64,000 nucleotides of DNA from Flavobacterium psychrolimnae (GCF_003312425.1 NZ_QNUX01000008.1:1-64000), one strand, 5' to 3'; positions 38,787 through 47,625 are shown, numbered from the stretch's first letter. Notes: generated by a model from the letters alone, not told the origin. Made by a program: numbers and translations.

Positions 38787-40217
38787 TCAAAAATTGAAAT
38801 TGAGTATAAAGTTGATATTGCTCATATTCGTTTTATTGAAAATATAATTTTTATTCCCGTAAGTTTCTCCCACATTGAACTTGTGAACATATAATAACTG
38901 TGCGTCAAAACCTTTTAACATCCCTTGAAATTGTTAGCGAACATCAGCATTGGTCTGCACATAAGAAGGCAAACCGTATTTATTTAATGCAACGTTTTTT
39001 ACATCCGGTAAATCAAAATATCCTACTGCCAGATTCGATTTGAATGTCTTTTTAGGATTTGTGTATTGTATTTTGGTCATCACGGCATTTACATCTCCAA
39101 AACCTTCATTTCGTTCCCTGGGCATAAAGGTGTAAAACGGATCCCGTCCCCATTCACGAGGCATTAAATACCTTCCTTTTGCAGTTATGCGGTTGTAATT
39201 TAAAGTCAATTCTATTTTTTTATTTTGCCAGCCTAATCTTCCTCCAAAAGTTTGAGAATTGCCTTTTTTTTCAAAATAGGTTTTGCTGGGATCTTCATTT
39301 CCTCCAGAATTCAGTGCGTTTTGGTATATCGTCTGAAAACCGAAAAGTAGCTTTGAATTTGGATTTAAATCGTATTTATAGTCCATTTGGAACAACGCCG
39401 AATTGAAAATGTTTTCCGCATACTGATTCCATAAAAGTGCTTTTAGGTTTTTTATGGATTCATTTTGTATACCTACAATAAAAATTCCGTCACTGTCCAG
39501 ATTCCCCGCATAACTGGATTTTGTTCCATCAGGATTTACGCCCGATGGATAAATTCCTATGGATTCTCCGACTTCAAAATATTTCAGTGTGCTTCGTGGT
39601 GAAATTCCGTAGAGATAGCCCAAATTAATTTTAGTTTTTTTAATTTCATTAAAATCTACCCATATTCCGTTTACTTCCGTAGGACGCATTCTGCCGTCTT
39701 GGAGGTTTATAAAGGACGTATTGAGCAGTTGTTTTCCGAGAGTTATAGTCGAATTTTCATAATTGTATTTTAAATATAATTCTTCTAACCGGCTTAGATT
39801 GTCTTTGTTTGATGGGTTTTGAATGTCAAAAAGTGCCACTTCATATCGATTGGACGCATTAGTAACGGGATCTTTTTGAGTAAAATCAGAAGAGCCAATA
39901 TTAAAAATATAATAGCCGCTGACGCCAAATTGAAAATTATGAAATTTAGCAGTTTCAAATTTTACGCCTCCGCCAACAGCATTGGCATAATAATCAGATA
40001 AACCACTTTCATTGTTAGACGCCATGAAAAAATAGCGAAAATGACCACTGAAGTTTCCGTTTTTGAAAGCATGTAAAATCGATGTGGAATCAATTTTTTC
40101 ATTACTTTTTTCTTTCCAAACGCTCGGCTTGTCTGAGATTTCTTGATGTTGCGCTATTGTATTTATGGTAAAAAGTAGGGAAGTAAGGATATATATTACA
40201 GCGAAAAAATTTTTCAT
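38787..40217 (-). pseudogene. Outer-membrane porin gene interrupted by an in-frame stop codon
   Basis: From ATG 40217 the frame gives 427 residues: signal peptide (MKNFFAVIYILTSLLFTINTIAQ), then an OprD-like beta-barrel rich in alternating aromatic strands and terms such as LGKQLLNTSFINLQDGRMRPTEVNGIW. A TAA at 38936-38934 interrupts it after NADVR. The same frame continues for 48 codons (QFQGMLKGFD... NFILNFNF) to a TGA at 38787 and ends in Phe, as barrel proteins recognised by the BAM complex do. A single change of a Tyr codon (TAC or TAT) to TAA explains it; intact length would be 476. The promoter carries a Crp-type site, so it belongs to the sulfur regulon and may have let sulfur anions through the outer membrane. 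Confidence 0.8.
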
Positions 40218-40239
40218 TTTTGAACGTTTAGATTTGATA

Positions 40240-40284
40240 CAAAAATAATCTTCTCCCTATAAATGGGAAGTAACTTTTATCACA
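40240..40284 (-). promoter_or_regulatory. Promoter with Crp-type site E, upstream of the porin gene
   Basis: In the gene direction TGTGAT-AAAA-GTTACT (40284-40269), then 21 bases, then the -7 element TATTTTTG (40247-40240), 23 bases from the start codon. The geometry equals that of the other four sites. Confidence 0.78.
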
Positions 40285-40293
40285 TTGACCAAA

Positions 40294-40324
40294 AAAAAGC
40301 CGAATGTTTTAAGTATTCGACTTT
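40294..40324 (-). terminator. Terminator after the SoxB-like gene
   Basis: AAAGCCGAAT and ATTCGACTTT form a stem with one mismatch around a T-rich loop, with a run of A on the plus strand (T in the minus-strand transcript). It lies about 30 bases beyond the stop. A second CGGCTT element at 40340 could pair alternatively. Confidence 0.55.
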
Positions 40325-40351
40325 ATGAATTTTGATTTTTCGGCTTAATAT

Positions 40352-42046
40352 TTATCTGAAAGTATAATCGACACCAGTAACCTGTGATAACAGCGTTTCT
40401 GGAGCATCCAGAATTATCGCATTTTTTTGCGGAGTAGGCGTAACAGGAGAATTTTGCTTTAAATACTCTTTCATCACTGAATGTAAGGTTGCATTTGTGT
40501 TTTTAGCATCCATCACGCCTTTCATTCTGCACAGCATGTCTACAGGATCGCCTTCGCGTTCACAGGCCATTATAGAATACATTTTTTCAGGATCTAATGG
40601 TATATTTTTCACGTTAATACTTTGTACTCTTTTGTCCATTTCTGCAAAAGCATTAAACCGCACTTCCATTCCCTTGAACTTTACTACCCAGCCACCAAAA
40701 CGTTTCGAAGCGTCTTCGGCAAAAACATTATTTAATTCTTTTTCTAGCCAGTTTTTCAGTTGCTTTCCGGTTACTTTTGCAGTTCGCACAGTACTGTCAA
40801 CGGGTAACATATCAAAAATAAATCCGTTTGTGATGGGAATATTTCCGGTTTGATCCGGAGTCGTTTTTGGCGGACAAAAGCGAAATCCATTCGAAAGATT
40901 AATGTCTATATCTGGAAATTTCCAGTGTAAAGCATTTAAAATCATCGTGTCAATTGGATTTTCCACCACAAAATAGCGGTACAAAGGAATTGTGCTGTAA
41001 CCAATAACCTGATTGATTTGTTCCTTATAAATAGACTCTTTTTCTATTAATAATTTTTCAATTGCAGCATCCGGTTTTATTTTTGGCGAATCAACTTCAA
41101 GTAGTTCATAGTTATCTTCGATTACTTTTCCGTTTAAAATTATCAAATCTAATTTTCCAATAAACGAACCGAAAGCTCCCGGTTCCACCACTTTTGAATA
41201 TTTACATACTATAGGTTTTCTAACTCTTTCGTGCGTGTCGCCTCCTAGAATATAATTGACACCTTCACATTCCGGTCGGTTTGCCAATGCTATTTGTTGT
41301 GATAAACCCAAATGTGCAATTATGATCACATAACTGCATTGTTCTTGATTTCTAAGCACATCTACATAATGAGCCAGATTTTCTTCGGGATTGGTATATA
41401 AAATTCCTTTGCTGTAATTTGGACTTTGTCGCAACGGTACTAAATGATCTGTATAGCCTAGAAAACCAATTTTTGCTCCTGCAATATGCCAAATAGTATA
41501 GGGTTGAAAAATAAGTTCGCCTCGTTTTCCGTCGCCTAAATCCTGGTACATATTCGTACAGATTTTTGGCGCATCCAGCGAACCCAATAAGGTTTGCATT
41601 TTTCTTTTTCCGTAAATTACTTCCCAATTTCCCGGAAGATATAAATCGTAATTCAATGCGTTTAAAATGGGAACAAAAGCTTCACCGGTTGTTTCCACGC
41701 TTAATTCGCTACCCTGAAACATATCGCCAGTGTCAATGATATAGGTGTTTGGGTTTTTCTTTTTTAACTTTTTAAGCATCGTTGCCATATAGGCATAACC
41801 GCCCGTTTTTCTAAAAACTACTTTGTCATTTTCCCAAAACAACTCATCATGCGGATGAATTTGGCAATGTACATCGGTAGTTTGAAGAATAGAAATGGTT
41901 TGAGGTTTAGTATCATCTATTGCTCTATCCAAGTTTATTTCTTCCGTCAGAGTTATATTTGCAATAGCGGAAATAGGCGAAATAATAGCAGCACCCAGAC
42001 CTAAAGTCCCAACTGATTTAAGGAAATCTCTTCGGTTATTGCTCAT
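40352..42046 (-). CDS. SoxB-like metallophosphoesterase/5'-nucleotidase-family protein, Tat-exported
   Basis: From ATG 42046 (preferred over 42073, which would add nine residues before the signal) it is 564 residues. A twin-arginine signal NNRRDFLKSVG begins it. The dinuclear-metal core has LQTTDVHCQ, DTGDMFQGS, PGNWEVIYG, IIAHLG and GGDTHERVRKPI. The C-terminal domain has ENPIDTMILNAL and LSNGFRF. GNWE in place of the nucleotidase GNHE, the SNGFRF motif and the Tat signal resemble SoxB, which hydrolyses thiosulfate-derived sulfone from a carrier. Its neighbours are DsrE-, TsdA- and YeeE-like genes. No SoxYZ carrier is present, so the substrate carrier is open. A 5'-nucleotidase cannot be excluded. 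Confidence 0.7.
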   Translation of the reverse strand: MSNNRRDFLKSVGTLGLGAAIISPISAIANITLTEEINLDRAIDDTKPQTISILQTTDVHCQIHPHDELFWENDKVVFRKTGGYAYMATMLKKLKKKNPNTYIIDTGDMFQGSELSVETTGEAFVPILNALNYDLYLPGNWEVIYGKRKMQTLLGSLDAPKICTNMYQDLGDGKRGELIFQPYTIWHIAGAKIGFLGYTDHLVPLRQSPNYSKGILYTNPEENLAHYVDVLRNQEQCSYVIIIAHLGLSQQIALANRPECEGVNYILGGDTHERVRKPIVCKYSKVVEPGAFGSFIGKLDLIILNGKVIEDNYELLEVDSPKIKPDAAIEKLLIEKESIYKEQINQVIGYSTIPLYRYFVVENPIDTMILNALHWKFPDIDINLSNGFRFCPPKTTPDQTGNIPITNGFIFDMLPVDSTVRTAKVTGKQLKNWLEKELNNVFAEDASKRFGGWVVKFKGMEVRFNAFAEMDKRVQSINVKNIPLDPEKMYSIMACEREGDPVDMLCRMKGVMDAKNTNATLHSVMKEYLKQNSPVTPTPQKNAIILDAPETLLSQVTGVDYTFR

Positions 42047-42140
42047 TTTTTTAGGTTTTCGGGTTAATAGCAAATTTTACAGGAAAAACTACAGCTAATT
42101 TAATGGTGTGGCTGGATAAAAATATAGTTACATTCTTATT

Positions 42141-42566
42141 TTAGAATCCGCCTTTGATGTACGTCCAGCCTTGTTCTTGTTTTTCAACTATTTCGGCAAT
42201 TCCCACAGGTACGTATTCTACTTCAGAAATTATTTGGTCTTTAGATACTTTTTGACTTTTCATAGTGTTTTCACACACTAAAAAACGAACTCCTTTAGCT
42301 CTAAGTTCTTTTATCGCGTCTATTTGTTTTGATTTTGCAGACATTACAAATGATAAACCCATGCTGTGAATCACTACTTCGTATTTTGCATTAGGCCAAT
42401 GCGTTGTTAAGTTTTTTAATTGGTTTACAATTGCTTTTTGTTGTAAAGTGTCAACAGCATTGGTAAACTGAAAAACAATTTTGTGGTTATTCGGTTTTTT
42501 TTGAGCGAATGCAGCAATTGAAATCATGCTAAATACAAGAATAAATGAAAGCGTGAGGTTTTTCAT
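42141..42566 (-). CDS. Exported DsrE-family protein
   Basis: A 141-residue protein with a signal peptide (ends near FAQ, residue 22). The mature part is a DsrE/DsrF-like fold: KIVFQFTNAVDTLQQKAIVNQLKNL, YEVVIHSMGLSFVM, and LRAKGVRFLVCENTMKSQKV with a single Cys (about residue 100), then a C-terminal GWTYIKGGF. DsrE-like proteins carry persulfide sulfur on such a Cys. An exported one could be a periplasmic sulfur carrier between the TsdA-like cytochrome and the SoxB-like enzyme encoded on either side; that is inference. The start is 17 bases after the cytochrome stop. Confidence 0.8.
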   Translation of the reverse strand: MKNLTLSFILVFSMISIAAFAQKKPNNHKIVFQFTNAVDTLQQKAIVNQLKNLTTHWPNAKYEVVIHSMGLSFVMSAKSKQIDAIKELRAKGVRFLVCENTMKSQKVSKDQIISEVEYVPVGIAEIVEKQEQGWTYIKGGF

Positions 42567-42583
42567 AATTTGGTTTTAAGTCG

Positions 42584-43654
42584 TTAATTTTCTTTTTTCT
42601 TTTTTGCTTCTTTAATAGGTTTGAAAGGTCCGAATTTATGTTGGATTTCCGTAAACGAATCTGAAAAAGGTCCAAAAGGATGATCGACCGGTTTTTTAGA
42701 AATATCTGGCCAGTCTTGACTTAAATCTTTTAACGGTCTGTCCATGCTTTCTACGTAAGCCGCAATATCCCAAGATTCTTCATCTGATAATTGAGGGTTT
42801 TCATACGTGACACCCAGCGGCATATTGTATTTTATGTAACCAGCAAAACGACTGATTCTAAACAATCCCGCACCACTATTATATGAACTCTTGCCCCAAA
42901 GTGGCGGATACGTATATTCTTTTTTGTCTACTGCCAAAATTCCTTCGCCATTCACTTGATGACAACTCGCACATTTGGCGTCATACAAAGCTTTTCCTTT
43001 GGCAGGATCAGCCGCACGATCTAAATATTCTAGATCATATATTCCGGATGCGTTTGCTTCTTTTCCTTTAGTAACATTACTGCCAATGTATTCAATATAA
43101 GCAATCATGGCTTTCATTTCCCTGTCGTCTTTTGTAAGTGGCTTGCCGTTCAAGCTTCTTTCCATACAATCGTTTACTCTTTTGTAGAGATTTTCCACTT
43201 GGCCGCTGCGCGCTCTCATTTTTGGATACATCGAATATACCGAACCATAATTGTTTCCCCAAGGTTTTGTACCCGCATCCAGATGGCAATTATTGCAATT
43301 CATCCCGTTAGAGATTTGTTTCACACTGCCATTTGGACCCAAATATTTAGCCGTATGCGCAATTAAATCTTTACCATATTCGACTTCTTGTTTTAAAGTG
43401 GCATCTGCAATCAAATTTATATCAGCTGGCTTCCAGAATTTTGCCGTTTCATTTTGTACCATCACTTTTTTCTTAGCATCGATATAAAGGGAATCGAGGT
43501 TTGAATCACTATTTTGAAACCAAGAGGTGATGGATGAATTGAAAAACACAACCAAGAATAACCCCATGACTAAGAAAATAATAGTCATAAAGAGATAAAT
43601 CAGTCTTTTTACAAGCGATTTAAATTGGACGATATTTTGTTTTTCTGGAATCAT
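42584..43654 (-). CDS. TsdA-like dihaem c-type cytochrome (putative thiosulfate dehydrogenase)
   Basis: A 356-residue protein from ATG 43654. The upstream frame to 43693 would overlap the preceding gene and is rejected. One N-terminal membrane anchor (LIYLFMTIIFLVMGLFLVVFF) places it in the periplasm. Haem motifs CNNCH (domain 1) and CASCH (domain 2) are present. Domain 1 has the TsdA-like context GMNCNNCHLDAGTKPWGNN and RVNDCMERSLNG, where a Cys is in the position of the unusual axial ligand. Domain 2 has YNMPLG with the likely Met ligand. TsdA oxidises thiosulfate to tetrathionate or the reverse. It lies between YeeE/YedE and DsrE genes. Confidence 0.82.
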   Translation of the reverse strand: MIPEKQNIVQFKSLVKRLIYLFMTIIFLVMGLFLVVFFNSSITSWFQNSDSNLDSLYIDAKKKVMVQNETAKFWKPADINLIADATLKQEVEYGKDLIAHTAKYLGPNGSVKQISNGMNCNNCHLDAGTKPWGNNYGSVYSMYPKMRARSGQVENLYKRVNDCMERSLNGKPLTKDDREMKAMIAYIEYIGSNVTKGKEANASGIYDLEYLDRAADPAKGKALYDAKCASCHQVNGEGILAVDKKEYTYPPLWGKSSYNSGAGLFRISRFAGYIKYNMPLGVTYENPQLSDEESWDIAAYVESMDRPLKDLSQDWPDISKKPVDHPFGPFSDSFTEIQHKFGPFKPIKEAKKKKEN

Positions 43655-43661
43655 AAATGTA

Positions 43662-44159
43662 TTAATGAGGCAGTTTATCTCTAAAATATCCATAAACCCA
43701 AGTTCCTACTATTGCAAAAAATAGGGTTACAATCATCACGGTTGCACCCGTTCCAATTTGTGCAAACAACGGTCCAGGACAAGCTCCGGTTACTGCCCAG
43801 CCCAATCCAAAGATGAGTCCACCATAAATCTGTCCTTTGTTGAAGGTTTTGTCGTGAAACTCAATTTTCTCACCGTAAATGGTTTTAATATTGAATTTTT
43901 TTATCAGGAAAACGGAAATTATTCCCACCACAACGGCACTTCCAATAACGCCATACATGTGGAAAGATTGGAAGCGAAACATTTCCTGAATGCGATACCA
44001 ACTGATAATTTCTGCTTTGATAAATACAATACCAAACAAAATACCAATGACAAGATATTTTAAATTGTGGTACCACTTGTGTTCCAATTGACTCTCGTTG
44101 ATACAAACTGTATCCAAGGAACGTGTTTCGAAATCTGTATTTTGATCTTTAATATTCAT
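43662..44159 (-). CDS. YeeE/YedE-type sulfur transporter half (second subunit, DUF6691-like)
   Basis: A 165-residue membrane protein with about four helices. The core motif GLIFGLGWAVTGACPGPLFAQIG contains the Cys that in YeeE/TsuA relays thiosulfate. An N-terminal cytosolic tail of about 30 residues precedes the first helix. It starts 10 bases after the first half-transporter gene and stops 7 bases before the cytochrome start, so all are in one operon. The two halves probably assemble into one transporter. Confidence 0.83.
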   Translation of the reverse strand: MNIKDQNTDFETRSLDTVCINESQLEHKWYHNLKYLVIGILFGIVFIKAEIISWYRIQEMFRFQSFHMYGVIGSAVVVGIISVFLIKKFNIKTIYGEKIEFHDKTFNKGQIYGGLIFGLGWAVTGACPGPLFAQIGTGATVMIVTLFFAIVGTWVYGYFRDKLPH

Positions 44160-44169
44160 AATTCGTAAT

Positions 44170-44739
44170 TTAAAGTGAAAGAATAAATGGTAAAATAATA
44201 TTTGCCATAATCAATCCGCCAATGAAGAAACAACAAGTTGCTATAAGCGATGGCATTTGTAAATTAGACAAACCTGAAATAGCGTGACCACTGGTGCAAC
44301 CTCCCGCATAACGAGATCCAAAACCAATGAAAAAGCCACCAACGACCATCATAAAAAATCCTTTGAGTGTAAACAAACTTTCCCACGAGAACAATTGTTC
44401 TGGCAACATTCCGTAAATTTCAGTTATGCCGTAGCCTGCCAATTCGGTTTGTAGATTTCCATCAATGATAATCGGATTTGGATTTGATAAAAAGCTGTAC
44501 GCAATTACACCGCCCAATAAAATACCTAAAACGAAAAACATATTCCAGATTTCTTTTTTCCAATCGTATTTGAAAAATTTAATGTTTGCCGGTAAGCACA
44601 TGGCGCAAGTATGACGTAAAGAGGCACTAATACCAAATGATTTGTTGCCTATGATTAACAAAGCCGGAACTGTAAGTCCAACTAATGGGCCGGCAATATA
44701 CCAAGGCCAAGGTTCTCTAATTAATTCTAAAATTTCCAT
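44170..44739 (-). CDS. YeeE/YedE-type sulfur transporter half (first subunit)
   Basis: A 189-residue protein with about four to five membrane helices. FGISASLRHTCAMCLP near residue 37 and GSRYAGGCTSGHAISGLSNLQMPSL near residue 142 hold the conserved cysteines of the YeeE/YedE family, which moves thiosulfate or persulfide sulfur inward. It is first in the operon yeeE1-yeeE2-tsdA-dsrE-soxB-like, driven by the promoter with Crp-type site B 20 bases upstream of its start. Confidence 0.85.
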   Translation of the reverse strand: MEILELIREPWPWYIAGPLVGLTVPALLIIGNKSFGISASLRHTCAMCLPANIKFFKYDWKKEIWNMFFVLGILLGGVIAYSFLSNPNPIIIDGNLQTELAGYGITEIYGMLPEQLFSWESLFTLKGFFMMVVGGFFIGFGSRYAGGCTSGHAISGLSNLQMPSLIATCCFFIGGLIMANIILPFILSL

Positions 44740-44758
44740 AATTATATTTTTATTACCA

Positions 44759-44803
44759 CAAAGGTTATATTTATAAATGAGTAGTTATGTTACTTTTGTC
44801 ACA
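44759..44803 (-). promoter_or_regulatory. Promoter with Crp-type site B, upstream of the YeeE operon
   Basis: In the gene direction TGTGAC-AAAA-GTAACA (44803-44788) is a near-perfect palindrome. After 21 bases AACCTTTG (44766-44759) follows, keeping the TTTG of the -7 element. The start codon is 20 bases on. Confidence 0.78.
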
Positions 44804-44836
44804 CAAGAAAAAAAAAGTAAAAAATGACATTGATTT

Positions 44837-45406
44837 TTATTTTTTTAATAAATCGTCTAATTTATCTCGGAACGAATCACTGTTCCAATCCGCAGTTCCA
44901 ATTTTGGCCACAATTACATTTCCGGATTGATCAATAAGATAGGTTGCCGGAATGGTTGAAGATTCCATTTCTAAAGGGGGATTGCTAAGTGATTGATAAA
45001 CGGGAAGGGTCAGGTTTTCTTTAATCATGAAAGCATTTGCTTTTTCGAATGAATCCGTTGTCACAAATAAAAAGACTATTTTATCCTGATAATCAACATA
45101 TAATTTTTGAATGCTCGGCATTTCGGCAATACATGGCGGACACCACGTTGCCCAGAAATTAATGAATACTATTTTTCCTTTGTATGCTTCTAGTGACACA
45201 GTCTTTCCGGTGGCATCTTTTAATTGCCATTGATAAGTGGAAAGAATTTTTTGATCTGTTACGGCTATAGTTTTCGGCGAAAAAGCAATTAATCGGTTTA
45301 AATGTACTTTTACAAAAGTGCCCAAAGGACTAAACAAAAGCAATGCTATCAAAACGATAAAAACAATATTTTGAATAGTAGATTTTTTTGATTTTTTTGG
45401 TTCCAT
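44837..45406 (-). CDS. TlpA-like membrane-anchored thioredoxin
   Basis: A 189-residue protein with one N-terminal membrane helix (IVFIVLIALLLFSPLGTFV) and a periplasmic thioredoxin fold. The active site is FINFWATWCPPCIAEMP (about residues 82-98), the cis-Pro segment STIPATYLIDQSG. TlpA/SoxW-like proteins reduce periplasmic disulfides, for example on cytochromes c or sulfur-carrier cysteines. It lies 64 bases after the MFS gene with no separate promoter recognised, so it may be cotranscribed with it and serve the neighbouring cytochrome and DsrE proteins. Confidence 0.85.
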   Translation of the reverse strand: MEPKKSKKSTIQNIVFIVLIALLLFSPLGTFVKVHLNRLIAFSPKTIAVTDQKILSTYQWQLKDATGKTVSLEAYKGKIVFINFWATWCPPCIAEMPSIQKLYVDYQDKIVFLFVTTDSFEKANAFMIKENLTLPVYQSLSNPPLEMESSTIPATYLIDQSGNVIVAKIGTADWNSDSFRDKLDDLLKK

Positions 45407-45470
45407 TTTTTAATTATTATTTTCTAAAAAGAAATTATTTTCTGTTCAATTTTAGCTGTTTATTTTTTTA

Positions 45471-46682
45471 TTAAGTGTCTTTCGGCATTCGGATTTCAAT
45501 AATCAGGGACGACACAATGGTGATAACTCCTATTAATATGATGGCATAATTAACGCCAAATAAATCGGCTGTTATTCCTGAAATAATTGCTCCTATCGCA
45601 TATCCTAAATCTCTCCAAAGTCTGAATGTACCTATGCTTTCAGCTCTTTGATGCGGGTTTGTACCCTGCGCAATGGCCGATAAAAAAGTGGGATAAACCA
45701 ATGCTGTTCCTAATCCTAAAATAGCTGAAATGGTAGCCAATTGATAGAAAGCTGTCGCAAAAGGAATAAAAAGTATCGCAATTCCCTGCAGTAACATTCC
45801 CCAAAACAGCATCTTTTTTTTCGAATAAACATCAGACATTTTTCCGGTTACCAATTGACCAAATCCCCAAACAGTAGGGTAAATGGCAGTTATAATTCCA
45901 ATATTTTGGGTATCATAATTTAAAGAAAGTAACACAATAGGCAACAGTCCCCAAATCATCCCGTCATTCAGGTTATTGACTAATCCTGCTTGCGTTATGG
46001 CGCTTAAGGTTTTGTTTTTGAAAGTCGTTTCGAGGAAAATATTTTGTAATTTTTCAGTTGTATTGGTCGCATTTTCTTGGTGCACAAATACTCGGGTATC
46101 TTTCACGAAAAACAAAGTCAATAGAAAACCAATTATTGAAATCCCAATTCCTAAGTAAAAAGGGTAGGGCGTAATACCGTATTTTTGAGCGATATAGCCA
46201 GAAAGAAATGCAACTAAACCAACGGCAAAATAACCGGCAAATTCATTGAGTCCCATTGCTAGACCACGATCTTTTTCTCCAACCAAATCAATTTTCATCA
46301 CCACCGTACTGCTCCAAGTAAGTCCTTGGCTTATTCCCAATAAAATATTGGCAAAAATCACCCAATTCCAAGATTCAGCATATATTAAAATAAAAGGAAT
46401 GGGTATGGCTAGAATCCAACCAAATAAAAGCAAATTTTTTCTGCCAAAATAATTTGCTAGTTTACCCGTAAAATAATTGGTAATGGCTTTTGTAATTCCA
46501 AAGGCAACGATAAAAGAGAGAATAGCCGTTTTTGAAGCAATACCAAATTCAATTTCAGCAAATTTTGGTATAATCGTTCGTTCCATTCCTATCATTCCGC
46601 CAACAAAAGCATTGACGATTACCAAAATAGTAAATTGTTTCCAATTTTCTTTCAGTCCAAGTTTAGTTGTATTTGTTTTCAA
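45471..46682 (-). CDS. Major facilitator superfamily transporter
   Basis: A 403-residue protein with 12 predicted membrane helices. GKLANYFGRKNLLLFGW (MFS motif A, about residues 73-89) and a second TGKMSDVYSKKKMLFWGM in the other half are seen, and an N-terminal cytosolic KLGLKENWKQF. The substrate is unknown. Its place between DUF202 and TlpA genes inside the sulfur island suggests export or import of a sulfur compound. A weak Crp-type half-site lies upstream at the spacing of the strong sites. Confidence 0.85.
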   Translation of the reverse strand: MKTNTTKLGLKENWKQFTILVIVNAFVGGMIGMERTIIPKFAEIEFGIASKTAILSFIVAFGITKAITNYFTGKLANYFGRKNLLLFGWILAIPIPFILIYAESWNWVIFANILLGISQGLTWSSTVVMKIDLVGEKDRGLAMGLNEFAGYFAVGLVAFLSGYIAQKYGITPYPFYLGIGISIIGFLLTLFFVKDTRVFVHQENATNTTEKLQNIFLETTFKNKTLSAITQAGLVNNLNDGMIWGLLPIVLLSLNYDTQNIGIITAIYPTVWGFGQLVTGKMSDVYSKKKMLFWGMLLQGIAILFIPFATAFYQLATISAILGLGTALVYPTFLSAIAQGTNPHQRAESIGTFRLWRDLGYAIGAIISGITADLFGVNYAIILIGVITIVSSLIIEIRMPKDT

Positions 46683-46751
46683 TTGCGGTGTTGTTGTTGT
46701 TGATTATAAATCTCCGTTTACAAAAGGAATTTGGTACAAAAAGAGTTACTG

Positions 46752-47060
46752 TTACAGTTTGTAATATTCTAATTGGTAATCGCCTATGTGTTTTTTATTT
46801 TCTGCAATGGATTTTTTATGTTTAAAATAGTTCACCGTTCCAAAAACAAAAATGATAAATGAAGTGACGAAAAGTGCAATTTCAATAAGCAAACTATTTT
46901 CAATTTTTAGTAGATTTCTCAAACTCAAGCCTGCAATCAAAAAATACATTGACGTTCTCAAAAAGGCAAGAAAAGTAGATTGATTAGCCAAAGTTGTTCG
47001 TTGCAATGCTAATTTTTCTCTTAAAATTAAGTCTTTGTTTGCTGGTTTTTTCTGTTCCAT
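46752..47060 (-). CDS. DUF202 family membrane protein
   Basis: A 102-residue protein. LREKLALQRTTLANQSTFLAFLRTSMYFLIAGLSL in the N-terminal half is the DUF202 signature (LAxxRTxLAxxRT-like). Two further hydrophobic segments include LLIEIALFVTSFIIFVFGTVNYF. Members are small inner-membrane proteins of unknown function, often near transporters. It ends 69 bases before the MFS start and may be in the same transcript. Confidence 0.8.
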   Translation of the reverse strand: MEQKKPANKDLILREKLALQRTTLANQSTFLAFLRTSMYFLIAGLSLRNLLKIENSLLIEIALFVTSFIIFVFGTVNYFKHKKSIAENKKHIGDYQLEYYKL

Positions 47061-47240
47061 AGTATGTTATTATTCTGTTTTTTTTCAAAAAGTCTGTTAT
47101 TCCTAATTTTTAGACGACTATCAAATTTACTTCTTTATTTAAATCAATTTGAAAAATCAACTTTTTTTCCAGTATTTTATAATTACAAGAAAATCAAAGT
47201 GTCTTTATTGTCCTCTAATTCTGATTGCCTAATAAATAAG

Positions 47241-47283
47241 TGTGCAGTTTAAAACAAATACTTTTCTTGTTTTAAACTGCACA
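47241..47283 (-). terminator. Long hairpin after the rhodanese gene
   Basis: TGTGCAGTTTAAAACAA (47241-47257) and its perfect complement (47267-47283) form a 17-bp stem with a 9-base loop, 25 bases beyond the stop at 47308. On the minus strand no long T-run follows, so it may act as an RNA-stabilising end. Confidence 0.65.
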
Positions 47284-47307
47284 CACTATTTTTAAAACAA
47301 CCGCTGT

Positions 47308-47625
47308 TTATTTGCTTATTGCTTCGTTTACATCTTGCCAAGTACCACCATTGGTCACATTTTTGAAGCCATTTTGTTCTAAAATCATTTTGGCTTGACC
47401 GCTACGATTCCCACTTCGGCAGAAAACAATAATTTGTTCTTTTCCTTTGAATTTTTCCAATTGACTTGCTACTTGATCCAAAGGAATGTTGGTAGATCCT
47501 TTTACATGACCTTCGGCGAATTCTGCTGCTGTGCGAACATCTACAAGGAACGCACCCTCTTTTATTAATTTTTCCATTTGTGTGTTGTCTTTTTTTGAAA
47601 ACATATTTTTAAAAATTCCGAACAT
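47308..47625 (-). CDS. Single-domain rhodanese
   Basis: A 105-residue sulfurtransferase with FLVDVRTAAEFAEGHVKGSTNIPL and the active loop FCRSGNRSGQA (Cys about residue 71). It follows the MBL-rhodanese 2 gene after 14 bases, in one operon under Crp-type site D. No signal peptide, so it acts in the cytoplasm. The fusion upstream and this protein likely pass sulfane sulfur between them. Confidence 0.92.
   Translation of the reverse strand: MFGIFKNMFSKKDNTQMEKLIKEGAFLVDVRTAAEFAEGHVKGSTNIPLDQVASQLEKFKGKEQIIVFCRSGNRSGQAKMILEQNGFKNVTNGGTWQDVNEAISK

Noticed and set aside
42071..42078. AAAATTTG upstream of the SoxB-like gene as a regulon promoter
   Set aside because: It could be a -7 element, but no palindrome lies at the right distance; the gene is more likely read from the YeeE promoter.
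43655..43693. Longer start for the TsdA-like cytochrome
   Set aside because: It overlaps the end of the preceding transporter gene; ATG 43654 lies just after that stop.
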